DNA from: Photobacterium aquae
GTDB lineage: Bacteria > Pseudomonadota > Gammaproteobacteria > Enterobacterales > Vibrionaceae
Length of the DNA stretch: 64,000 nucleotides
Direction: 5' to 3'
Assembly (NCBI RefSeq): GCF_001029445.1
Contig: NZ_LDOT01000021.1
Coordinates: 1 to 64,000 of the forward strand
Part shown: one piece after another, positions 8,692 through 15,503 of the stretch
Layout of the letters: every line of letters begins with the position of its first letter
How positions within the stretch are numbered: position 1 is the first letter of the stretch
Position numbers and translations under genes: made by a program
Notes under the pieces: model-generated
Told to the model about the DNA's origin: nothing
What the model saw: only the letters and a program-made list of their open reading frames with translations
The model's database searches: none

Positions 8692-9004
8692 CCATTTGCC
8701 GTTATTTAGTTTCTATGGCTAGCCATCTGGCTAGGTTTTGTCGTGCAATAAATTCACTGAAATCCGCAAATAGCCGAATTATTCTGGAGACATTTGCTGA
8801 TGGGGCTAATGAAAAGGACGTTGTCGGGGAACGTGTGCAGTTCTGTGGAGTATAACTTGTCGATTTGAGCGTTTTTAATCATGGGTGTCATGATTAAAAT
8901 ATGGGTGTCATGATAAAGGTAAATAGTGGCGTAGGGCTGGCAGCTAGAATCCTACAACCACCTAATACCTAATACTCTGTTTGGGTATGAGCCAAGCTAG
9001 TGCG
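8692..9004. other. Gene-free region with repeats and hairpins
   Basis: No gene is visible in these 313 bases. They hold a hairpin displaying GGGTGTC in its loop (8873-8899), a second ATGGGTGTCATGAT copy (8901-8914), and a GTAGG...CCTAC inverted repeat (8931-8955) enclosing GCTG/CAGC. These are probably remnants or recognition sites connected with the neighbouring transposase. Confidence 0.5.
8873..8917. repeat. Paired ATGGGTGTCATGAT repeats, first copy a hairpin
   Basis: TTTTAATCAT before and ATGATTAAAA after (8873-8882 and 8890-8899) give a perfect 10-bp stem whose 7-nt loop is GGGTGTC. A second ATGGGTGTCATGAT begins 20 nt later, at 8901, without a strong stem. The same 9-mer occurs inverted at 7625-7633 on the other side of the transposase gene. 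Confidence 0.6.
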
Positions 9005-9550
9005 TCATGCTTGTGTGGGGGACAGGTTGCCGATCCAAGAGGCTATTTCTTCTAAGTCGGTTTGCTTGCCGTTTAGCAGTCGGATCATCAGGCCTCCAAA
9101 GAGCAGGGCATAGGCTTGGTTTGCATTGGCCTCGCCGACAATTTTGCTTAGTTCATCCAATATCTTACGATCCGCCATTCTCAGTAGCATGTCATTTGCA
9201 ACGTCGTGGCTTTCTCGGTTTTTGACGTAATCGAGCAGGATTACCATTTCACCTTTGAAGCGGGCATCCAGAGCCGCGATGAGGTTGAAAAGAGCCTGTT
9301 CCCGATTTTGCGGAATAGGGCTGCCTTCGGGAATGCCATATAGGTTATGGGGCTGCAAAACCAGTTCGGTACATGCGCTAAATAGATCTTCTTTGCTGGG
9401 GAAGTAGTGATATAGCGCACTTTTGGATACGCCCAGTGCTTCTGCAATTCCCCGCATACCCAGCCCGTTGAAACCATGTTCTGTAAAAATATCAACGGCT
9501 TTTGCCGCTAATTCTTGGCGATAGGCATCCCGATCAACAATCTTCGGCAT
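9005..9550 (-). CDS. TetR/AcrR family transcriptional regulator
   Basis: A 181-residue TetR regulator with an N-terminal helix-turn-helix (DIFTEHGFNGLGMRGIAEALGVSKSALYHYFPSKEDLF, about 18-55) and a compact helical effector domain. The start at ATG 9550 has a strong AAAGGAGG ribosome binding site. It is divergent from a two-gene operon (9764-11133), and the intergenic region carries three copies of a 14-bp AGTCC-N4-GGACT palindrome. One copy lies just upstream of its own ribosome binding site, so autorepression plus repression of the neighbouring operon is the likely arrangement. The ligand is unknown. Confidence 0.9.
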   Translation of the reverse strand: MPKIVDRDAYRQELAAKAVDIFTEHGFNGLGMRGIAEALGVSKSALYHYFPSKEDLFSACTELVLQPHNLYGIPEGSPIPQNREQALFNLIAALDARFKGEMVILLDYVKNRESHDVANDMLLRMADRKILDELSKIVGEANANQAYALLFGGLMIRLLNGKQTDLEEIASWIGNLSPTQA

Positions 9551-9565
9551 CGTAACCTCCTTTAA

Positions 9566-9703
9566 AGTCCATCTGGACTATATTGAACTATTCTTTCGAA
9601 GTCTACTGTTGCGAGATGGGTAAATTTCTTTTTAGTCCGATTGGACTAAAAAATTGACAAGACCAAATCTGATCGCTTACTGTTTTTATAGACCGAGTGG
9701 ACT
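9566..9703. promoter_or_regulatory. Triple TetR operator array with promoter
   Basis: Three related palindromes are present: AGTCCATCTGGACT (9566-9579, perfect), AGTCCGATTGGACT (9634-9647, arms extending to TTTAGTCC/GGACTAAA) and AGACCGAGTGGACT (9690-9703, 12 of 14 matching the second). A TTGACA -35 hexamer at 9654-9659 lies between copies two and three, in the orientation of the downstream operon; the -10 is not clear. Confidence 0.7.
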
Positions 9704-9763
9704 TTTATATGTGGCAGTCATATCTCGGATAAATAAATAAGGTGAGGCTAGAAGGGTAAAACC

Positions 9764-10381
9764 ATGTCAAAAGAACAAGTTATCGTTAAAGGTGCAGCCA
9801 TAAACTGGCACTGCAAAGGTAAATTCAATTTTACTTCGGGGTTTGGTGCCACCAGAAGTGAGAGGATGCTGGCGAACTATGGTGCGATCATTGCGCCTGT
9901 CGGATTGTATTTTGCCGTTTGGCAGGATTTAGGCTGGAGCGTGTTGCAGATCATCGTCGCAAGCTTGCTGGCCCTAGATATGGTTGGTGGCGTTATCACC
10001 AATTCTCTGGGATCAATGAAGCGATTTCTTCATACCGATCAGCCGTTGGCACTCAATGGATTCAGTAAATGGGTAGGCAGCAAATTCTTGTTTCCTGCGA
10101 TGCACTTCCAACTTTTTGTTGTGCCGCTATGTTTCGATACCGGCTGGAGCTTTGCCTTTTTCTGGTATGGCATGATGATGGTGTCATTGGTATGTGTCCA
10201 TGTTTTGCCAATGTATTTGCAGCGTCCGGTCGCCATGCTGGTGGTTATGCTATCTATCATGCTAGCTCAATGCGTTTCGGTACCCGTTGGTTTGGAATGG
10301 CTGGGTCCTATTTTTATTATCAAGCTGGTGTTGGCACATGGCGTCAGAGAAGAGCCCTATCGTCCAGATTTGGATAGCTGA
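9764..10381 (+). CDS. Multi-pass membrane protein of unknown function
   Basis: A 205-residue hydrophobic protein with about five to six membrane segments, among them ANYGAIIAPVGLYFAVW, VLQIIVASLLALDMVGGVI, FAFFWYGMMMVSLVCVHVLP, VAMLVVMLSIMLAQCV and LGPIFIIKLVLAHGV. The first 30 residues are soluble. No family is recognised. It starts at ATG 9764 and is followed after about 50 nt by a DUF4336 gene with a strong ribosome binding site, so the two form an operon under the divergent TetR regulator. The invariant-looking stretch HTDQPLALNGFSKWVG between helices may be a functional loop. Role unknown. Confidence 0.75.
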   Translation: MSKEQVIVKGAAINWHCKGKFNFTSGFGATRSERMLANYGAIIAPVGLYFAVWQDLGWSVLQIIVASLLALDMVGGVITNSLGSMKRFLHTDQPLALNGFSKWVGSKFLFPAMHFQLFVVPLCFDTGWSFAFFWYGMMMVSLVCVHVLPMYLQRPVAMLVVMLSIMLAQCVSVPVGLEWLGPIFIIKLVLAHGVREEPYRPDLDS

Positions 10382-10434
10382 TGGAAAGGTAATGGGGCAA
10401 ACAGATGAAGATAGGCTTCAAGGAGGATGGGCGA

Positions 10435-11133
10435 ATGCAAATGATAAGTGAAAACTTGGTGACTTATGACGGGGAGTCAGTCTCTTTTATGGGCTTGCCG
10501 TTTTCCACCCGGATGACGGTTGCCAAGTTAGAGGATGGAACGTTATGGGTTCACAGTCCAATACGGTTGACCGAAACCCTCAAGGCGCAAGTCGATGCGG
10601 TGGGGGAAGTTCGATACCTTATCGCTCCCAATCATTTGCATCATTTGTTTTTGCAAGAATGGCAGCAGGCTTATCCCAACGCGATCAGTTACGGCACGAA
10701 GGAAGTGATCAATAAAAGAGAGGGTCTTCATTTTGGCGGGGAGCTTGTATCTGGAGGGGATTACCCATGGAAGGGGGAGCTTGAATCCCTACTTTTTACC
10801 GGCTCGCCGCTAATGGAAGAGTGTGTGTTTTTCCACCACCCGTCACGAACTTTGATTGTCACCGATTTAATAGAAAATTTCCCGCCGAGTGACTTTACCC
10901 GGCTTCAGCGTTTTGCCGCAAAACTTACCGGGATTTTGGCTCCTAACGGCAAGATGCCGATTGATTGGCGGATGAGTTTTCTCTTCCACAGAAAAGAAGC
11001 CAGAGCCCATGCTCAGCGGATTATGGCGTGGCAGCCACAGAGGATCATTATGGCCCACGGTGAATGCGTCGATACTGGGGCAATGGTATTTTTAACCCGG
11101 TCGTTTGGTTGGTTAAATATGGCGGATGAATAA
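10435..11133 (+). CDS. DUF4336 domain protein (metallo-beta-lactamase-like)
   Basis: A 232-residue protein of the DUF4336 family, a metallo-beta-lactamase-like fold. Seen features: an N-terminal TRMTVAKLEDGTLWVHSP strand pair, the family motif YLIAPNHLHHLFLQEW (replacing the classical HxHxDH), and FFHHPSRTLIVTDLIENFP. I chose ATG 10435 because AAGGAGG lies 8 nt upstream; ATG 10405 would add ten residues and bury that site. It is the second gene of the TetR-controlled operon. DUF4336 proteins are known as recurrent neighbours and regulon members of oxidative-stress modules, and the ChrR-type sigma module lies immediately downstream, convergent. The enzymatic activity is unknown. Confidence 0.85.
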   Translation: MQMISENLVTYDGESVSFMGLPFSTRMTVAKLEDGTLWVHSPIRLTETLKAQVDAVGEVRYLIAPNHLHHLFLQEWQQAYPNAISYGTKEVINKREGLHFGGELVSGGDYPWKGELESLLFTGSPLMEECVFFHHPSRTLIVTDLIENFPPSDFTRLQRFAAKLTGILAPNGKMPIDWRMSFLFHRKEARAHAQRIMAWQPQRIIMAHGECVDTGAMVFLTRSFGWLNMADE

Positions 11134-11174
11134 CGGGTTAACGGTTGTTATCGTCATGCGTTGATGTTGAAAGG

Positions 11175-11207
11175 AAGCTCCCCCCTGTAATCAGGAGGGA
11201 GCTTTTT
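11175..11207 (+). terminator. Rho-independent terminator
   Basis: AAGCTCCCCCCTG pairs with CAGGAGGGAGCTT with one mismatch around a TAAT loop and is followed by TTT. It lies 42 nt past the DUF4336 stop and close to the end of the convergent ChrR gene. Confidence 0.8.
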
Positions 11208-11230
11208 AGTGCAGTATTGAAAATAGTTAA

Positions 11231-11953
11231 CTAACCGCGGAAAAACAATTGGCTGAACGGATTGAGCAGTGTCGCCAGACCGGAGGTGAAATGCAGCGGT
11301 GCATCGAGAAGTGTCAGGCACAGGCAATCTTCACCCTGTTCGGTTTTGGGTACGTGGCGGTGTTCGGCGGTTTGGACGATGAAATCCCCCGCCCGGTAAG
11401 TACCGTGCTCGTCATGGAACTGGCCGGCCAGCACCAGGGTGATTTCCTGACCTTGGTGGGTGTGCTCGGGCAGTGACGAGTCAGAATCCATGAAGATGAA
11501 ATTCATTTTACTGCTCCCCCCAACAGCCACTTGTGCTCGTTTGATATTACCCGGTAGCCGAGACCATGGGCCGATCTCCTGTTGATGACGTCTTAATGCC
11601 CGAGGCAACGGATAGGTTTTGTCACCGAGCGTAATTGTTTGTGGTTGTGGGCTCTCATGGTTCGGCTCCGGCTCGGTATTCTGCGACATGATTTGCTGCA
11701 TCATCGCGGCGAGGTCGGGTGACAAAGGAGGGGTTTCGGTTGTTGCTGTACCGGATGCATCCACTATATCAACTGCGGATTCCTCAGCAGCGAGTTGTTG
11801 TGAGATTTCATCTTCGTAGGCGGCGACTTTTTGCCGACAGCAGGGACAGAATTCAAGGTGAGTGCTGATCATGATGCTGGCGGCGGGATCTAAATCTCCG
11901 GACGTAAACTGCATCAAAACTGTGTCTGTTGGATGAAATTTAATATTAGCCAT
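11231..11953 (-). CDS. chrR: ChrR-type zinc anti-sigma factor with C-terminal cupin
   Basis: A 240-residue anti-sigma factor. The N-terminal zinc anti-sigma domain shows the His-x3-Cys-x2-Cys signature (HLEFCPCC, about residues 30-37), and the C-terminal half is a cupin (about 150-230: DSDSSLPEHTHQGQEITLVLAGQF, HEHGTYRAGDFIV, AEHRHVP) with candidate metal-binding histidines. In Rhodobacter, ChrR releases its ECF sigma factor in response to singlet oxygen; the same role here is inferred from family. A proline-rich linker joins the domains. The start at ATG 11953 has AAGGAGG six nt upstream; the gene overlaps the sigma gene by 8 nt, so the two are translationally coupled. Confidence 0.93.
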   Translation of the reverse strand: MANIKFHPTDTVLMQFTSGDLDPAASIMISTHLEFCPCCRQKVAAYEDEISQQLAAEESAVDIVDASGTATTETPPLSPDLAAMMQQIMSQNTEPEPNHESPQPQTITLGDKTYPLPRALRRHQQEIGPWSRLPGNIKRAQVAVGGSSKMNFIFMDSDSSLPEHTHQGQEITLVLAGQFHDEHGTYRAGDFIVQTAEHRHVPKTEQGEDCLCLTLLDAPLHFTSGLATLLNPFSQLFFRG

Positions 11954-12512
11954 CAAGAGCCTCCTTCATTTTTTGCAAGGCTAAGCGGAGACGGCTTTTC
12001 ACCGTACCAAGTGGAACACCCAAGGCATCAGCCACCTCTTGATGAGAGGTGCCCTGCAGACAGACCATGCGGACAATCTCGGCTTGGGCTGGGGGGAGCG
12101 CATTGATTTGTTGTTCAAGCTCTTTGCTAACAATAAGGCGGAATTCGTCTGGGAGACTGTCAGGGTCGCGCTCTTCGTCAAGAATCGGCCAGAGGTCGTC
12201 CCCCTGAATCCAATCCTGCTGGTGGCGTGTTTTACGCAACAAGTCAAATTTGACATTACGGGCTACCGAGTAAATCCATGTCAGCGCAGCACCTTTGGAC
12301 TCATCGTAAAGATGTGCCTTGAGCCAGACTTTCAACATCGTTTCCTGAACCACTTCCATTGCCATATTTTCGTCGTAGAGCTGTTTGCGTGAAAAGCTCA
12401 ATAGCTTAGGAGCTACGAAAGTAAACAGCTTTTCGTAGCTTTTTCGGCAGCGTAAATGGGCGATGTTGGCAAGCAAAAGGGCGACATCGGCCGTGATTGG
12501 GTCTTTTATCAT
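11946..12512 (-). CDS. ECF RNA polymerase sigma factor (ChrR-associated, ECF11 type)
   Basis: A 188-residue ECF sigma factor. Region 2 is clear (FAPKLLSFSRKQLYDENMAMEVVQETMLKVWLKAHLYDESKGAALTWIYSVARN in pieces, about residues 35-90), and region 4 carries the helix-turn-helix LQGTSHQEVADALGVPLGTVKSRLRLAL at the C-terminus. I chose ATG 12512 (MIKDPITAD), preceded by AAGGAG; an upstream ATG at 12578 would add 22 residues without a ribosome binding site. It is co-transcribed with a LON-domain-like gene upstream and the ChrR anti-sigma gene downstream. It probably reads the two TGATCC-N16-CGTATA-like promoters found in the intergenic region at 13237-13344. Confidence 0.93.
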   Translation of the reverse strand: MIKDPITADVALLLANIAHLRCRKSYEKLFTFVAPKLLSFSRKQLYDENMAMEVVQETMLKVWLKAHLYDESKGAALTWIYSVARNVKFDLLRKTRHQQDWIQGDDLWPILDEERDPDSLPDEFRLIVSKELEQQINALPPAQAEIVRMVCLQGTSHQEVADALGVPLGTVKSRLRLALQKMKEALDG

Positions 12513-12593
12513 CGACTCCTTGCTGATCTCAGCATTTTGACAGTTTAGCATTCTCATCATCACTCTATCTGCAAGCATGGGGTCTAATTGGTG

Positions 12594-13196
12594 CTAACGC
12601 AACAACGAGGTAATCAGATCACTGCGGCGGATGATTTTTTTCAGGTAACGGATGCAAACTTGCGGTGAAGAGTGCTTGAGCAATCGTTGTTTGGTGGTCA
12701 AAGATAAAGGGAGTAGCTCAAGCCAGCGCCAGCAAACCCATCGGGCACTGGTCAAAGAAGTTGCGGTAACCTGCATCCGGGAACCGGACTCAGCAAGCCA
12801 TTGGCTCAGGCGGGTGGTGAGGATATCGTCATTGTCCAGTTGGATGTCGTCATGCCAGATGGGGTAGATCTCACCTTGGAGGTATGTCGTGCTGTGGTGA
12901 GGTTCCAGCGCGAGGGCCCCCCATTGATGAATCGCAATATCAAGTTTGATTTCGGCTTCACTGAGCCAGTCCACTTCGGTAATGGTGGCCAACATAATAA
13001 TGTCGCCGTGTGCGTTGGCTGGCTTGCCAAAACCGTCAACCATAACAATCCAGAGACTGCCTGCTCGAAGGCCATCGGCAATGGTCTGGGTAAAAAGATA
13101 CCCGGAACCGCGCAGTTGCCCTTGGCCCATCGGCATGAGATGGTCAGTGGTCTGAATATAGGGAAGTGTTAATTGGTTGGGCGAAACGGAATGCAC
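12594..13196 (-). CDS. LON substrate-binding-domain-like protein
   Basis: A 200-residue protein whose pattern fits a stand-alone Lon N-terminal (PUA-like) domain: LTLPYIQTTDHLMPMGQGQL, then FTQTIADGLRAGSLWIVMVDG, GDIIMLATITEVDW and LQGEIYPIW, followed by a helical C-terminal half. No ATPase or protease domain is present. The start is GTG 13196 with AAGGAG eight nt upstream. It is the first gene of the operon with the ECF sigma factor (15 to 81 nt gap, depending on sigma start) and chrR, and its promoter region has an ECF-type -35/-10 pair, so it is likely part of the autoregulated stress module. The domain call is from pattern only; function is unknown. Confidence 0.7.
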   Translation of the reverse strand: MHSVSPNQLTLPYIQTTDHLMPMGQGQLRGSGYLFTQTIADGLRAGSLWIVMVDGFGKPANAHGDIIMLATITEVDWLSEAEIKLDIAIHQWGALALEPHHSTTYLQGEIYPIWHDDIQLDNDDILTTRLSQWLAESGSRMQVTATSLTSARWVCWRWLELLPLSLTTKQRLLKHSSPQVCIRYLKKIIRRSDLITSLLR

Positions 13197-13236
13197 GTAG
13201 GAAGCTCCTTTGAGTTCTATAGATAGTCGCTTTTGT

Positions 13237-13264
13237 TGTACGCAATAAAGCGCTAAACGGATGA
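13237..13264 (-). promoter_or_regulatory. ECF-type promoter of the LON-like/sigma/chrR operon
   Basis: On the minus strand, TCATCC (13264-13259) is separated by 16 nt from CGTACA (13242-13237). This is one mismatch each from TGATCC and CGTATA, the motif I associate with ChrR-linked ECF11 sigma factors. It lies about 40 nt before the GTG start and points to autoregulation. Confidence 0.6.
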
Positions 13265-13316
13265 GCGGAATCTCAGGCGTCTAGGAGGGTTGTCTCAATA
13301 GCGAGAATCCAACGGG

Positions 13317-13344
13317 TGATCGTGGTGAGGGATGCTGGCGTAAT
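13317..13344 (+). promoter_or_regulatory. ECF-type promoter of the DUF4397 lipoprotein gene
   Basis: TGATCG (13317-13322), 16 nt, then CGTAAT (13339-13344). It has the same spacing and motif as the divergent site at 13237-13264, and lies 33 nt before the ATG at 13378. The matching pair suggests both genes are targets of the local ECF sigma factor. Confidence 0.6.
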
Positions 13345-13377
13345 TAGGCCACGGACTACCTACAAAGGACGCTTCCG

Positions 13378-14700
13378 ATGAGAACGAGATACCTCCCTTT
13401 ATTATTCGTATCAGTGTTTGGTTTGAGTGGCTGTTTCAACGATGACGACGATACGGCAACAAGTAAGATTCGGGTCACCCATGCCAGCAGCGATGCCCCG
13501 CTGGTCGCGGTTGAATTAAACGGCGACACGGTCGAGGGGCTTGAAATGGTTGACTACCAGCAAGGTAGCAGTTTATTGCGTGTCGATGCCGGTACCTACG
13601 ATGTTGGTGTTGTCGCACAGCTCGCGGGTGACGAGACAACAAATGTTATTGAAGCCAATTTAGATTTTGCCCCTGACATGCAATACGACATTGTTGCCCT
13701 TGGTCAAACTGCCGATATTTCGGCCGTGGTCTTAAGCCGGGAAGACATGTCACCACAAGGCAATGAGGTTCGAATTGATGTGCTTCATGCCCACCCTGAC
13801 GTCCCTCCAGTGGACATCTATATCGGGTTGGATTCAACCATCGATAATATTCAACCGGCCGTACCGGGATTGGCCTTTGCCGAGGATAGCGATCTGCTGC
13901 CGGTCACCCTTGCCGCCGGGACGTACCGCCTTCGTATTACCTTGGCGGGAAGCAAGGATGTCGTCTACGACAGTGGTGAACTGCCTTTGGCTGGTGGTAG
14001 CGATTTGATGATTAGCGCGGTACCCAATGTAAACGGTGGTGCGGTTTCCCCTGTAAACTTGCTGGTTGCCGACGGTGAGGCGGTGGCAGTCGTTCGCAAT
14101 ACCGGCGAGCAGGCAACGGTGCGTGTGGTACATGCGGTGAACGAAGCTCCAAACGTGGATGTCGTTGCGGGCGGGGCGGCTGTCGGTGGTTATGAAAACA
14201 TCGCATTTAAGGAGTATCGCTCAGGCGATGTTGCTCCGGGCAGCTATGATTTGGCGGTTACCCCCGCAGGGGATCCGGGGACAGAGCTGATCAGCGCGCC
14301 GGGCACCGAAATTGCTGCGGCCACTCAAACTAGTATCTATGCCGTTGGCACGGTTAGTACGATTGAGCCGTTGATTATCGAAGAAGATCTGCGCTCGGTG
14401 GCGACGTACGCCAAAGTACGAGTTGTTCATGCCAGTACCTTGGCCGGTACGGTCGATATTCACGCCTCTGCTGATGGTACATTTAGCGAAGAGACGATTG
14501 TGGTATTCGGGGCGATATTCAAAGATACTGCGGTATTGAATGTACCCGGAGGTAGCTATACCTTGGCGGTGACTGCGGCAGGGGATTTGAATCCATTGAT
14601 TGAACAGGCCGTAACGATAAAAGACGGTGGGGTATATTCTGTGACAGCCGTGGATGATCTGAGTCTGGCAGTCAATGTGGATACCGAACCAGCCCAATAG
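13378..14700 (+). CDS. DUF4397 domain lipoprotein
   Basis: A 440-residue exported protein. The signal peptide ends in a lipobox (GLSGC, Cys about 19), followed by acidic residues (FNDDDD), so it is a lipoprotein. It consists of repeated DUF4397 units, each starting with a valine-rich strand and a HASxxAPxV-type motif: IRVTHASSDAPLVAVEL, RIDVLHAHPDVPPVDIY, VRVVHAVNEAPNVDVV and VRVVHASTLAGTVDIH. So four repeats of about 100 residues, probably beta-sandwich domains on the cell surface or in the periplasm. It is divergent from the sigma/ChrR operon and preceded by an ECF-type promoter, so it is probably induced with that stress response. A terminator follows. Confidence 0.9.
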   Translation: MRTRYLPLLFVSVFGLSGCFNDDDDTATSKIRVTHASSDAPLVAVELNGDTVEGLEMVDYQQGSSLLRVDAGTYDVGVVAQLAGDETTNVIEANLDFAPDMQYDIVALGQTADISAVVLSREDMSPQGNEVRIDVLHAHPDVPPVDIYIGLDSTIDNIQPAVPGLAFAEDSDLLPVTLAAGTYRLRITLAGSKDVVYDSGELPLAGGSDLMISAVPNVNGGAVSPVNLLVADGEAVAVVRNTGEQATVRVVHAVNEAPNVDVVAGGAAVGGYENIAFKEYRSGDVAPGSYDLAVTPAGDPGTELISAPGTEIAAATQTSIYAVGTVSTIEPLIIEEDLRSVATYAKVRVVHASTLAGTVDIHASADGTFSEETIVVFGAIFKDTAVLNVPGGSYTLAVTAAGDLNPLIEQAVTIKDGGVYSVTAVDDLSLAVNVDTEPAQ

Positions 14701-14717
14701 TTTTCAGCTTATTGATG

Positions 14718-14750
14718 AAAGGCCGGAAGTGAATTTACTTTCGGCCTTTT
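14718..14750 (+). terminator. Rho-independent terminator
   Basis: AAAGGCCGGAAGT (14718-14730) pairs with ACTTTCGGCCTTTT (14737-14750) with one G-T pair, 18 nt past the DUF4397 stop. It also faces the convergent TetR gene. Confidence 0.8.
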
Positions 14751-14770
14751 CACATCTGCTCAAGAACAGC

Positions 14771-15385
14771 CTAGTTTATTTTTACTTCATAGGCTGCGAT
14801 AAATTGGTCGACAGCCGTTTGGATTGCCGCCTGACAGGTGGCGCTATCCGCAGGTGGGATGTGGGCCATGAGCTGTGGCCAGAAGACGATGGATTTGAGG
14901 GCCGCGATGAACTGTTCGGAGGCGATATCGGGGTGTTCAACATTCAGCTTTCCGGCCTCGACCCCGTCATTGATCCAGCGGGTCAGTCCGCGACAGCCGT
15001 CGAGCGGCTGAAATTTTTCGACCATCAAGTCAGCCAAAGGTTTGGAGCGGATACACTCGCTCATGACTACGCGGGCAACGGCAACAAAGCACGGGCTGCA
15101 CAGTAGGTCGACTTCTTTTCGGGCGAGGCTAGTCAGCTGATCCCTTACCGAGACGTTCTGCTCAAACGCAATACTGCTGATCACCTTAACGTTGGATACC
15201 AACCGTTCGACAATTACTTCGAACAGGCTTTCCTTGGTTGGATAGTATTTATACAAGGTGCGTTTGGAGACTTCGGCCTTTTTGGATATTGCCTCCATAC
15301 TGGCTTGATCCAGCCCTTTTTCCGTAAAAATATCAATAGCTGCGCAAATGATATTTTCTTGTTTTATTTCAGCAACTTTAGCCAA
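14771..15385 (-). CDS. TetR/AcrR family transcriptional regulator
   Basis: A 204-residue regulator with an N-terminal TetR helix-turn-helix (AAIDIFTEKGLDQASMEAIS, AEVSKRTLYKYYPTKESLF, about 15-55) and a helical C-terminal domain resembling the AefR-type group (ARVVMSECIRSKPLADLMVEKF). It starts at ATG 15385 and is divergent from an exported metallo-beta-lactamase-fold hydrolase. Between them are two 18-bp GTAAAC-N6-GTTTAC sites, which I take as its operators. A product of the hydrolase reaction or its substrate could be the ligand, but nothing in the sequence shows this. Confidence 0.9.
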   Translation of the reverse strand: MAKVAEIKQENIICAAIDIFTEKGLDQASMEAISKKAEVSKRTLYKYYPTKESLFEVIVERLVSNVKVISSIAFEQNVSVRDQLTSLARKEVDLLCSPCFVAVARVVMSECIRSKPLADLMVEKFQPLDGCRGLTRWINDGVEAGKLNVEHPDIASEQFIAALKSIVFWPQLMAHIPPADSATCQAAIQTAVDQFIAAYEVKIN

Positions 15386-15422
15386 TTTCCATTCCTTAAT
15401 TAATCGAATTCCCAGAATGAAT

Positions 15423-15485
15423 GTAAACAGCTGTGTTTACTTTTCTCTCGTTGAGGTTATGATTAAAGTATACAACATCGTTTAC
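15423..15485. promoter_or_regulatory. Two 18-bp operators, GTAAAC-N6-GTTTAC
   Basis: GTAAACAGCTGTGTTTAC (15423-15440) is palindromic with 7-bp perfect arms. GTATACAACATCGTTTAC (15468-15485) matches the outer hexamers with one change. Centre-to-centre spacing is 45 bp. Both lie between the TetR start and the hydrolase start, the second only 18 bp before the ATG at 15504. Confidence 0.7.
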
Positions 15486-15503
15486 TTTTGTGGCGAGCAA
15501 GAA

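Noticed and set aside
8881-8917. Repeated ATGGGTGTCATGAT as a minimal CRISPR array
   Set aside because: Only two copies 20 bp apart with a 6-nt gap and no cas genes; an inverted third copy across the transposase gene points to element motifs.
9670-9697. TGATCG upstream of the 9764 gene as another ECF-type -35
   Set aside because: Sixteen bases later the sequence reads ACCGAG, which does not resemble CGTATA, and the TetR operators explain the region better.
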